Positions 7,526-13,704 of a stretch of 20,354 nucleotides of DNA are shown here, piece by piece. How positions within the stretch are numbered: the stretch's first letter is position 1; every line of letters begins with the position of its first letter. Made by a program: the position numbers and the translations under genes. Under the pieces are notes generated by a model, which was given only the letters and a program-made list of their open reading frames with translations, was not told the origin of the DNA and made no database searches. The stretch comes from JADFQT01 sp047516825 (GTDB taxonomy: Bacteria > Chloroflexota > Dehalococcoidia > Lucifugimonadales > UBA3495): NCBI GenBank assembly GCA_047516825.1, contig JAKZUA010000237.1:1-20354 (forward strand), in the 5' to 3' direction.

Positions 7526-8221
7526 ATGCCTCAGGCAGGCCAGCGGGTGCTGGTGGTAGAGGACGACCAAAAAACCTCAGATATCCTACGGGCCTACCTG
7601 GAGAAAGGTGGGTACCGGGTGGCGACCGCGTCCGATGGGCCGGCCGGGGTCTCTCAGGCCAGGGAGCTGACTCCCGACCTGGTAGTGCTGGACCTGATGC
7701 TGCCAGGTTTCAGCGGCACGGAGGTCTGCCGGATTTTGCGCTAGGAGTCGGACGTGCCCACCATCATGCTTACGGCATTGAGCAACCTTACCGACAAGCT
7801 AGAGGGCCTAGAGCTGGGCGCTGACGATTACGTGGGCAAACCCTTCAGCCCCAGCGAGCTGGTGGCGCGAGTACGCGCGGTTCTTCGCCGCGCTTCCGCT
7901 CGGGACCACGGAAAAAGCCCGGTCCTAATAAAATGCGGCGATGTCGCCCTGGACCTGGAGCAGTGCAGTGTTACCTTGGGGGACCACCAGGTTAGGATTA
8001 CCCCCACGGAGTTCAAGTTGCTGGCAGTGCTGATGCGAGACCCCGGGAAGGTGTTCAGCCGATCTCAACTGGTAGAAAAGGCAATGGGTTGCGACTACGA
8101 GGGTATGGACCGGACCATGGACGTGCATATCCTTAACCTGAGAAGAAAGATTGAATGGGATGCCAACCGTCCTGAGCATATCCTAACCGTTTACGGAATG
8201 GGATATAAGTTTGGTGGTTAA
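7526..8221 (+). pseudogene. OmpR/PhoB-family response regulator interrupted by an in-frame amber codon
   Basis: The start at 7526 is chosen because AGGAGG (7513-7518) lies 7 nt ahead; the ATG at 7520 is too close. The receiver domain has the acidic pocket E12-D13-D14 and phospho-acceptor D56 (VVLDLMLPG). Codon 73 is TAG (7742-7744), and the same frame then continues without shift through T83 (MLTA) and K105 (GKPFSP). A complete winged-helix DNA-binding domain follows (about 133-231), with TPTEFKLLAVL, DVHILNLRRKI and VYGMGYKF. Translation ending at the stop would give 72 residues with no output domain. A GTG at 7754 could restart the rest, but no ribosome site precedes it. The kinase gene follows by 3 bp. 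Options are a recent nonsense mutation, a sequencing error or amber decoding. The original codon was probably CAG or AAG. Confidence 0.85.
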
Positions 8222-8224
8222 AAG

Positions 8225-9598
8225 TTGATTTATAGCGTTCGCTGGCAACTGCTGCTGAGCATGGTCGCGGTGATCCTGGTCACCGTGGGTATGACGGCCT
8301 CATTCGCTAACCTGGCTGCCAAAGCCGAGATAAACCGGCTCCAGGGGAAAGATGCGGCGGACCGGGACGAACGCTTGACCAAATTGCTGTCCGACACCTA
8401 TCTGTATAACGGTAGTTGGCTGGGGTCTCAGGCCGTCCTGGAAAATGCCTCTGCTCTTTATGGAGAGCACCTGGTTTTAACCGACCTTCAACATCAGGTT
8501 GTGGCCGACTCCCATGATTCCGTAATCGGCCAATATCTAGGTACAACCAGCACCAGCCGGCACAAGACTTCCGTTCCCGGGCTAGAAGGGTCCTTAGGCA
8601 CCCTGTGGTTTAGCCCCGGCGTTCCCGCTGGTGTCTCATCGGATTCGGTCTCGGGCGCGGACAATTCGGGTCCTTCGCTGAGCCTACTGCTGGTTTTAAG
8701 TGGCCTGCTGGCGGTGGCAGTCGCCAAGATCCTGACCTTCTTTGTCTCCCACCGCATTTTGAAACCAGTGGAGACTCTGGCCCGGGTATCAAGGCAGGCC
8801 GCGCGCCGAGACTTTACCGTGAGAGCCCAGGTTCAATCCAAGGACGAAGTAGGCGAATTGGCCCGAACATTCAACACTATGCTGACGGAGTTATCGCGTA
8901 CCGAAGAGCTGCGGCGTAATTTGGTGGGAGACGTGGCCCACGAGCTGCGCACGCCCTTGACCAACATTAGGGGCTATGTGGAAGGGATCAGTGATGGAGT
9001 GATGCAGCCCGACGCTGAAACCCTGGCCTCTATACGGGGTGAGATCCATTTGCTGACCAGACTGATTGAAGACCTTCAAGAGCTAGCCCTGGTTGAATCC
9101 GGTCAGATGCAACTTAAGCTCCAGTCCTGCGACCTGGGAGACCTGATCCGAGATGCGGCCCTGGCCGTCCATCCCCAAGCTCAGGCGAAATCCATCTCTT
9201 TGGAAGTGGATGAGGCTTATTACCTGCCGATTCAAACGGATGCCCAGCGAGTGAGTCAGGTGCTATGCAACCTGCTGGTTAACGCTATAACCCACACGCC
9301 GCCGGGCGGCCGAATTCAGATCCGGGCCAGGCAGGTCGAGGGCGAGGGCCAGGCCGAGGTGTCGGTTAAGGACAATGGTCCTGGCATTGCCGCCGAGGAT
9401 CAGCCTCACGTCTTCGAGCGCTTTTTTCGGGTGGACAAGTCGCGCTCCCGCGCCACGGGTGGCGTCGGCCTGGGGTTAACCATCACCCGCCGATTGGTCG
9501 AGGCGCAACAGGGTGGGATAGAAGTGATCAGCCAGGCTGGCGAAGGCGCGGAGTTTAGGTTCACCCTCCCTCTTGAACCGGTCAGTCAACCAGCCTAG
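8225..9598 (+). CDS. PhoR/ResE-type sensor histidine kinase
   Basis: 457 residues, complete. TM1 is about 8-29 and TM2 about 151-174, enclosing an extracytoplasmic sensor segment of about 120 residues with no recognised ligand fold. A HAMP linker (about 172-225, HRILKPVETLA) leads to a HisKA domain with phospho-accepting H239 in HELRTPLTNIRGY. The HATPase domain shows the N box (N353, LLVNAITHTPPGG), DNGPGI (383-388), FERFFRVDKSRSR and GVGLGL (413-418). The start is TTG, 3 bp after the response-regulator stop, so the pair is an operon and the two proteins should be partners. The kinase has no lesion, unlike its regulator. The stimulus is unknown, and the phosphate-type name reflects family resemblance only. 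Confidence 0.92.
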   Translation: MIYSVRWQLLLSMVAVILVTVGMTASFANLAAKAEINRLQGKDAADRDERLTKLLSDTYLYNGSWLGSQAVLENASALYGEHLVLTDLQHQVVADSHDSVIGQYLGTTSTSRHKTSVPGLEGSLGTLWFSPGVPAGVSSDSVSGADNSGPSLSLLLVLSGLLAVAVAKILTFFVSHRILKPVETLARVSRQAARRDFTVRAQVQSKDEVGELARTFNTMLTELSRTEELRRNLVGDVAHELRTPLTNIRGYVEGISDGVMQPDAETLASIRGEIHLLTRLIEDLQELALVESGQMQLKLQSCDLGDLIRDAALAVHPQAQAKSISLEVDEAYYLPIQTDAQRVSQVLCNLLVNAITHTPPGGRIQIRARQVEGEGQAEVSVKDNGPGIAAEDQPHVFERFFRVDKSRSRATGGVGLGLTITRRLVEAQQGGIEVISQAGEGAEFRFTLPLEPVSQPA

Positions 9599-9768
9599 TT
9601 TTTCCCTCTTATCGCTGCTCAGGTTGCGATGCCATCGCTCCAGGACCAAACCGCTCCGGTATATCGCGACCCTTACTATCTCCTGCCTCAGCCGACACGG
9701 GCCATATCGGCTCTCGCCAACCCCTTCTTACCTTCGCCGGCCCTGAAAATGACCAAATTGCTACCAGT

Positions 9769-9802
9769 TGTTAACAGGATGTTAAGAATTGGGGGGTACA
9801 AT
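9769..9802 (+). promoter_or_regulatory. Putative activator-dependent promoter with OmpR/PhoB-style direct repeat
   Basis: TGTTAA occurs at 9769-9774 and again at 9780-9785, exactly 11 bp apart, the spacing used by OmpR/PhoB-family dimers. A -10 box TACAAT (9797-9802) starts about 10 bp after the second 7-mer and there is no TTGACA at the -35 place. This is the geometry of PhoB-activated promoters. The adjacent two-component genes make the local regulator an obvious candidate. Confidence 0.55.
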
Positions 9803-9807
9803 TAGCT

Positions 9808-9942
9808 ACAAGTAATAACGCTGATGGAGTCGTTCTATTGAAGTGATCGTCTGACAATCTCAGCGGAAACACCCAAGCGGCGCCGTCACACGCTTGGAGG
9901 ACTCTGTTCAACCGGGCCCCAAACGGGGCCTGGTTGTTTTTT
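9808..9942 (+). ncRNA. Candidate small structured RNA (about 135 nt)
   Basis: No ORF of useful length. Starting near 9808, downstream of TACAAT, the transcript would contain stem CGCTGA/TCAGCG (9819-9824 with 9860-9865), a perfect 7-bp stem CCAAGCG/CGCTTGG (9873-9879 with 9891-9897), and an 11-bp terminator stem with six T. The next gene is on the opposite strand, so this is not a leader of a downstream gene. It could instead be a long 3' UTR of the kinase mRNA. I do not recognise an Rfam family. Confidence 0.5.
9910..9942 (+). terminator. Rho-independent terminator
   Basis: Stem 9910-9920 (AACCGGGCCCC) pairs with 9925-9935 (GGGGCCTGGTT) with one G-T pair and loop AAAC, followed by G and TTTTTT (9937-9942). 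It is one-directional, since the other side has no T run. Confidence 0.9.
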
Positions 9943-9975
9943 GGCCGGCTCAGCCAGAGTTATAGTGGCCCGGAG

Positions 9976-11013
9976 TTATAGCGGCAAAGAAATTGCCTGT
10001 CCGCTTTGGGCGCTGCGGGTTACCGCTTCGGTGAACTCCATGTAGTGCAGACCAACGTCGAAGGGAGTGCGGGTGACGGGCGTGCCTTCCCGGATGGACG
10101 CGACGAACTCCTCCTCCACGTGCCAAGAATACTGATTTTCCGGAGGATTGGGAATCTCCGCCAGCTCGGAGTCGCCCCGGCGTCCAGCGAAGACGTTCTG
10201 CCGCTGGTCCAGGTGTATCGTTCCTTCAGTACCGTAGAGCCAGACCTCATTACCTGGGGAAAGGCCGGTGACCGCGCTGATACGTATGTGAGCCTGCGCG
10301 CCGTTGGCTAATTGACACATAATGTCCACGTGGTCTGGAATGGTGATGGTGTGCCAGGTTCCGTCATCGTCTTGCCGCCGCGGGACGCTGACCTTGGTCA
10401 TGGCCATCACCTTGCTGGCCGGACCGACCCAGCGGTTCATGGCTTCATACCAAATGCCCATCGACATAATGTTATAACCGCTCAGGCTACGGTTCTGCCT
10501 CCAGTGCAGCGGGGTGGTGATGTCGATGAAATCCTGCCCCAGCACTTGGACGTCCACCGTTAGCAGTTCTCCCAGATGGCCTTCGTAAACCAGCTGCTGC
10601 AGGAGGCGGTCTACTTTGAAGGTGGTGGGTGAGGGAACTATCTGCGCCACCTGCGCTGGCCGGGCGCGAGAGGCGTCCAGCATGGCCTGGGCTTCCCGTG
10701 CGGTGGCGGCCATTCGGGCCTCACACAGTACGTGCTTGCCCTTTTCCAGAGCGGCCACCGTCAGCGTTGAATGCATGTAGGGCCAGGTGCCAATGCAAAT
10801 GGCGTCCAAACTGGCGTCTTCCAGCAACTCTTGCCAACTGTCGTAAACCGTTGGAATATTGAAGGCGTCGGCGACCGTCTGGCCGGATTGACGGCTGCGG
10901 TTGGCCACGGCCGCCACCTCCACTCCTGCCACCTTCTGAAAACCGGGAATGTGGCGGTCTCTGGTGTTGCGTCCGGCCCCGATTAGTCCGATGCGAACAG
11001 CCTCTGCGGCCAT
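9976..11013 (-). CDS. Gfo/Idh/MocA-family NAD(P)-dependent oxidoreductase
   Basis: 345 residues, normal length. The N-terminal Rossmann domain (about 5-125) has GLIGAGRNTRDRH (G9, G12, G14) for the dinucleotide. The C-terminal alpha/beta domain (about 130-340) has the family layout, including a YNIMSMGIWYEAMNRW segment and a late EEEFVASIREG helix. The usual EKP motif at the end of the Rossmann fold reads CEARMA here (E98, A99, R100), so the common catalytic or nicotinamide-contact Lys is absent. The start ATG at 11011-11013 has AAAGGAG 6 nt ahead. It stands alone, with a repeat element just upstream. Substrate is unknown; sugar, inositol or related polyols are typical for the family. Confidence 0.88.
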   Translation of the reverse strand: MAAEAVRIGLIGAGRNTRDRHIPGFQKVAGVEVAAVANRSRQSGQTVADAFNIPTVYDSWQELLEDASLDAICIGTWPYMHSTLTVAALEKGKHVLCEARMAATAREAQAMLDASRARPAQVAQIVPSPTTFKVDRLLQQLVYEGHLGELLTVDVQVLGQDFIDITTPLHWRQNRSLSGYNIMSMGIWYEAMNRWVGPASKVMAMTKVSVPRRQDDDGTWHTITIPDHVDIMCQLANGAQAHIRISAVTGLSPGNEVWLYGTEGTIHLDQRQNVFAGRRGDSELAEIPNPPENQYSWHVEEEFVASIREGTPVTRTPFDVGLHYMEFTEAVTRSAQSGQAISLPL

Positions 11014-11040
11014 AAAAAACTCCTTTCCCCTTTTAAGAAT

Positions 11041-11216
11041 CTATCTCGAAACGACCCATGTCATTCCGAAGGAGCGAAGCGACTGAGGAATCTAGATCCT
11101 GGGCCCGCAAAACCTCGTGAGCCGGTACGGCAGTTGCGCCGTAGCCAATGGCGTCAAAACCATGTGCTCGGGGACTTCAGACCCCTCGCTTCGCTCGGGG
11201 TGACATTTTGAGTTAG
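11041..11216. repeat. MITE-like intergenic repeat, copy 2
   Basis: A 176-bp element in the same orientation as the copy at 7275-7449. The ends CTATCTCGAAA and TTTTGAGTTAG are slightly diverged. The block beginning ATGTCATTCCGAAGGAGCG is identical in both copies over about 36 bp, while the centre has drifted. It sits directly upstream of the Gfo/Idh start and could affect that gene's promoter. Confidence 0.8.
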
Positions 11217-11329
11217 TTGCTAGATGGAATGCCCTCTATCGAATTTAGAGGTGAGAGAAGCTGGGGCCGATTATATGACAGGAGGTTACCATAGTCCAGA
11301 AGCGAGCCCAGAAGCGTTGTTCCGACAAG

Positions 11330-11369
11330 AAAAACCCCCGGTCCTCCCATATCGGGGAAGGACCGGGGG
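11330..11369 (-). terminator. Rho-independent terminator, end of the ribosomal operon
   Basis: An 11-bp perfect stem CCCCCGGTCCT (11335-11345) with AGGACCGGGGG (11359-11369). Read on the minus strand it is followed by TTTTT (11330-11334). It lies about 45 bp beyond the stop of the small ORF at 11414, and is the only clear terminator after rplL. Confidence 0.87.
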
Positions 11370-11413
11370 CTTCTGAGCTGGTCCAACCGACAGGCTATCG
11401 CGGGCTAGGGATT

Positions 11414-11731
11414 CTACTCGCCTAGGGCCGGAGGGTCCTGGCCCGGATCGTCCTGGCATCTTATGCAAACGTAGTCTTCGCCGGCGCCGGAAACGCTTTC
11501 CACCGGCACGTTCCTCTTGCGCTGGCATACGGTGCACATCACGCTTACCAACTCGGGGACTGGAGCGGCAACAGCCGCTGGAGCGTTGCCCCGAAATCCC
11601 AGGTATCCGGGATTTAGCTGCTCAGCCGGAGAAACCGCTCCCGATCTTTGCGTCGGCTCAATAGCTTCCTCCTGTTGCCCCTCTCGTTGCAATGACGAAT
11701 GGAGCCGATCGGGAGGGGCCAAGCTCTCCAT
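11414..11731 (-). CDS. Possible small zinc-ribbon protein
   Basis: A 105-codon ORF with two Cys pairs in its C-terminal part, VMCTVC (C66, C69) and YVCIRC (C89, C92), spaced like a zinc ribbon, ending QDDPGQDPPALGE. The ATG at 11731 has no ribosome site, and part of the N-terminal region (plus 11656-11700) looks like a dispersed repeat. The real gene, if any, may start later, for example at the Met before the first CTVC. In favour: it is followed about 45 bp later by the operon's strong terminator. Against: the repeat content and the weak start. Function unknown. Confidence 0.4.
   Translation of the reverse strand: MESLAPPDRLHSSLQREGQQEEAIEPTQRSGAVSPAEQLNPGYLGFRGNAPAAVAAPVPELVSVMCTVCQRKRNVPVESVSGAGEDYVCIRCQDDPGQDPPALGE
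11656..11700. repeat. Degenerate dispersed repeat
   Basis: The stretch from about AATAGCTTCC to GCAATGACGAAT resembles the bacterial intergenic repeat that runs from ATTGCTTC to GCAATGACG with complementary GAGCGAAG-like arms. It is degenerate here and overlaps the small ORF above. Confidence 0.35.
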
Positions 11732-11772
11732 TGATTTTACAGTCGGTTCGGGAGTTGGTCCAACTGCCCTCG

Positions 11773-11843
11773 GTTCATCCTTCGACAGGCTCAGGGCGAA
11801 CGGGTCGGGTTACTTTCGTGGTCAGCTTGTCGAACCCTGAACG
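11773..11843. repeat. REP-like inverted repeat
   Basis: The left arm GTTCATCCTTCGACAGGCTC (from 11773) and the right arm GCTTGTCGAACCCTGAACG (ending 11843) are imperfect inverted complements of about 28 nt, with a short spacer. The TTCGACAGGCTCAGG / CTTGTCGAACC type occurs as an extragenic palindrome in many bacteria. It lies downstream of rplL and could fold in the transcript. Confidence 0.65.
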
Positions 11844-11877
11844 TTGCTTTTCCCATCCTTTCTTAAAGAGCCGGGGG

Positions 11878-11903
11878 CTATTTCACTTCCCTATTTCACT
11901 TCC
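11878..11903. repeat. 13-bp perfect tandem duplication over the rplL stop
   Basis: CTATTTCACTTCC occurs at 11878-11890 and again at 11891-11903. On the coding strand this duplicates the final codons of rplL, including TAG, so the protein end is unchanged and a second copy lies in the 3' UTR. Confidence 0.9.
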
Positions 11904-12277
11904 ACGGTAGCGCCGGCCTCTTCCAGCTTAGCCTTGACCGATTCCGCTTCGTCCTTGGCCACGCCTTCTTTGACCTTGGTCGGAGAGGACTCCACCAGTT
12001 CTTTGGCTTCCCGCAGGCCCAGGGAGGTTACTTCGCGGACGGCCTTGATGACGTTAATCTTGTTGGGACCGATTTCCTGCAGCATTATTTCGAACTCGGA
12101 CTGCTCCTCGTCGGCGGCTGCGGCGGCCTCGGCGGGCGAGGCGGCGGCGGGCGCGGCCACCGCCACCGGAGCGGCGGCGCTGATGCCGAATTCATCCTCC
12201 AGGGACTTCACCAGGTCGGACAGCTCCAGAACGCTCATACCCTTGATTACTTCCAGAATCTCCTCTTTAGTGGTCAT
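11891..12277 (-). CDS. rplL: 50S ribosomal protein L7/L12
   Basis: 128 residues, usual size. The N-terminal dimerisation and L10-binding helices (about 1-32, EEILEVIKGMSVLELSDLVKSLEDEFG) are followed by an Ala/Pro-rich hinge (about 34-58). The globular C-terminal domain (about 60-128) has the conserved KINVIKAVREVTSLGLREAKELVE, which recruits elongation-factor GTPases. The start ATG has AGGAGG with good spacing (ATTAGGAGGAACC). It is separated from rplJ by a flavoprotein gene, which is unusual. No rpoB follows within the window. Confidence 0.97.
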   Translation of the reverse strand: MTTKEEILEVIKGMSVLELSDLVKSLEDEFGISAAAPVAVAAPAAASPAEAAAAADEEQSEFEIMLQEIGPNKINVIKAVREVTSLGLREAKELVESSPTKVKEGVAKDEAESVKAKLEEAGATVEVK

Positions 12278-12343
12278 GGTTCCTCCTAATGTTATTTGAG
12301 AATTCCCATTGGGCTTATTTGGAACAGGTGGTCTTGATTCAAC

Positions 12344-12922
12344 TCAGAATTCCCGCAGATCGATGATGCCGGCGCTACCCATTGCCTTGGGATCATCATC
12401 TTCGGGCCCGGTGGGGTTGCCTCGCCGTGCCTTGGCGTTGCCCTCCTCAAGGGTTACCTCCACCAGCGCGGTCGCCCCCAAATCTTGGGAGGGAGGCGCG
12501 TGATAGTCCTGGTCCAGCCTTCGGCCGGGGAAGTAGCGCCGCACCATCTGGTCGAACAGAGCGGCTTTTTGGGACTCTTGGGTTATCTCCCGGGCCGTTC
12601 CGAAGAGCACCACACTCCGGTAGTTCATGGAATGGTTCATGGCCTTGCGGGAATAAACCAGCCCATCGGTCAGGGTTACGGCGACGCAAACCGGAGCGCC
12701 CCCAGCCAGATGCTTCAGGGTGCGGCTGCGAACCGAGCCGTGCAGATAGAGATATTCGGGCTTCTGCGAGTCGTAATAGTAGGACATAGGGATGACGAAG
12801 GGATGCTCATCCTGAATAAACCCCACGTGAGCCACCATACCCTGCGCTAGGATGTCGGATGTTTCTTCCGGCACCGCTCGCTCCGGGTGATTTAGAATTC
12901 TGGTCCTTTCCGTTAGGTTCAT
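12344..12922 (-). CDS. NimA/pyridoxamine 5'-phosphate oxidase-like flavin-binding protein
   Basis: 192 residues from the ATG at 12920-12922, which has AGGGA about 5 nt ahead. An upstream in-frame start at 13027 would overlap rplJ and is rejected. The split-barrel FMN-binding family is recognised from RTRILNHPERAVPE, a VAHVGFI strand, HPFVIPMSYYYD, LYLHGS and the NHSMNYRSVVLFGTAR segment (about 119-134). These fit the COG3467-type NimA-related group, which binds flavin or similar cofactors and includes reductases. It lies between rplJ (46 bp upstream) and rplL (66 bp downstream) in the same direction, so it must be transcribed with them. Its substrate and any link to translation are unknown. 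Confidence 0.87.
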   Translation of the reverse strand: MNLTERTRILNHPERAVPEETSDILAQGMVAHVGFIQDEHPFVIPMSYYYDSQKPEYLYLHGSVRSRTLKHLAGGAPVCVAVTLTDGLVYSRKAMNHSMNYRSVVLFGTAREITQESQKAALFDQMVRRYFPGRRLDQDYHAPPSQDLGATALVEVTLEEGNAKARRGNPTGPEDDDPKAMGSAGIIDLREF

Positions 12923-12968
12923 AATTCCCTGAGATCGATTGTCTATCAACAGCGTCCGGTTGAAATCC

Positions 12969-13508
12969 TTACCCGCCGGCTTCCTGAGACTCCAATTGCT
13001 GGATTCGGGCCTGAAGTATCCCGCCAAAACCCTGCAACGGACCGTTTAATACCCCCAGCAGACGATACAGCGGAGCCTGGAACTGGCCCAGCAGAGTGGC
13101 CACCATTTGGGCTCGGGGCGGCAGCGTGGCGAGACGTTCTACGTCGGTGGCGGGCAGGACCGGGCCGTCTCCGATGACGGCCCCTTGGAAGGCCAGCGCC
13201 GACCTGGTGCTGCGGATGTACTCGCTGAGGGTTCTGGCAACATCCACCGGCTCATCGTAGCCGAAGGCCACCGCGGTAGGGCCGTTGACGATCTCCTTTA
13301 ACTGGGGGCGTTGAGCCGCGTCGGCGGCGAGGTGCATCAGCGTGTTTTTGATGACCAAAAACTCCACTCCGGCCGCCCGGGTGCGGCGGCGTAGCTCGGT
13401 CATCTCATTTACCCCGATGTTGGTGTAGGTGGCGGTCACCGCTATCGAACACCTTTCCAGCTTGTCCTTTAATTCATTAACCCGGTCTACTTTGGCCTGT
13501 GTTGGCAA
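12969..13508 (-). CDS. rplJ: 50S ribosomal protein L10
   Basis: 179 residues, normal length. The N-terminal domain binds 23S rRNA and L11 at the stalk base, with conserved RRRTRAAGVEFLVIKNTL (about 40-57) and a NGPTAVAFGYDEP segment (about 80-92). The C-terminal helix (about 140-175) binds L7/L12 dimers. The start is TTG (13506-13508) behind a strong AAGGAGG. Expression is probably controlled by the structured leader just upstream, to which the L10-L12 complex binds in other bacteria. Confidence 0.96.
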   Translation of the reverse strand: MPTQAKVDRVNELKDKLERCSIAVTATYTNIGVNEMTELRRRTRAAGVEFLVIKNTLMHLAADAAQRPQLKEIVNGPTAVAFGYDEPVDVARTLSEYIRSTRSALAFQGAVIGDGPVLPATDVERLATLPPRAQMVATLLGQFQAPLYRLLGVLNGPLQGFGGILQARIQQLESQEAGG

Positions 13509-13547
13509 TGCTACCTCCTTGTTTAACCCCTTGAATTTGGCCCCTCA

Positions 13548-13690
13548 GGGCAAATAAAATTCCCTGCCCCGTATGCCGGGCGCAGGGAAAAAGTCCTTCC
13601 TGGAAGAAGCTGCGCCTCGGCGGGTGACGTGCCGTCCTTAGCCCCGTGAGGGGACCCGTGGTCTCAAGCGTATTCTATTTTTAAAAATTG
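13548..13690 (-). ncRNA. Ribosomal protein L10 leader
   Basis: The 196 nt between rplA and rplJ hold no ORF but several stems, including CCCC-TCAC-GGGG, and a CCGCCGAGG segment (minus strand) that resembles the conserved CTGCCGAGG part of L10 leaders. A terminator-like hairpin lies near its 3' end. Position and content fit the leader that lets L10-L12 repress its own synthesis. Exact ends are estimated. Confidence 0.75.
13551..13589 (-). terminator. Attenuator in the L10 leader
   Basis: On the minus strand TTCCCTGC...GCAGGGAA (13578-13589 with 13560-13570) forms a GC-rich hairpin with one bulge, followed by a T-rich tract (ATTTTATTTG, 13551-13560). It precedes rplJ by about 45 nt and would set the ratio of rplJ-rplL to rplK-rplA transcripts. 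Confidence 0.8.
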
Positions 13691-13704
13691 CCGGTAGCTG
13701 CCGG

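Larger units (their letters stand above)
9599..9975. other. ORF-free interval with regulatory box, structured RNA and terminator
   Basis: 377 bp between the kinase and the converging Gfo/Idh gene. 9599-9765 shows nothing I recognise. 9769-9942 holds the direct repeat, -10 box, stems and terminator listed separately. At 9957-9984 a short direct repeat (GAGTTATAGYGG twice) overlaps the stop of the Gfo/Idh gene. Confidence 0.7.
11014..11413. other. Intergenic region with repeat element and terminator
   Basis: These 400 bp contain repeat copy 2 (11041-11216), a small hairpin CCTCTA/TAGAGG (11233-11238 with 11246-11251) and the minus-strand terminator at 11330-11369. No gene is seen on either strand. 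Confidence 0.65.

Noticed and set aside
7742..7744. Selenocysteine or pyrrolysine at the response-regulator stop
   Set aside because: Selenocysteine uses TGA, and no pyrrolysine genes or expected residue support the other; a plain nonsense change or error is simpler.
12923..13027. Longer N-terminus for the NimA-like protein
   Set aside because: It overlaps rplJ, has no family-like residues, and the ATG at 12922 has a ribosome site.
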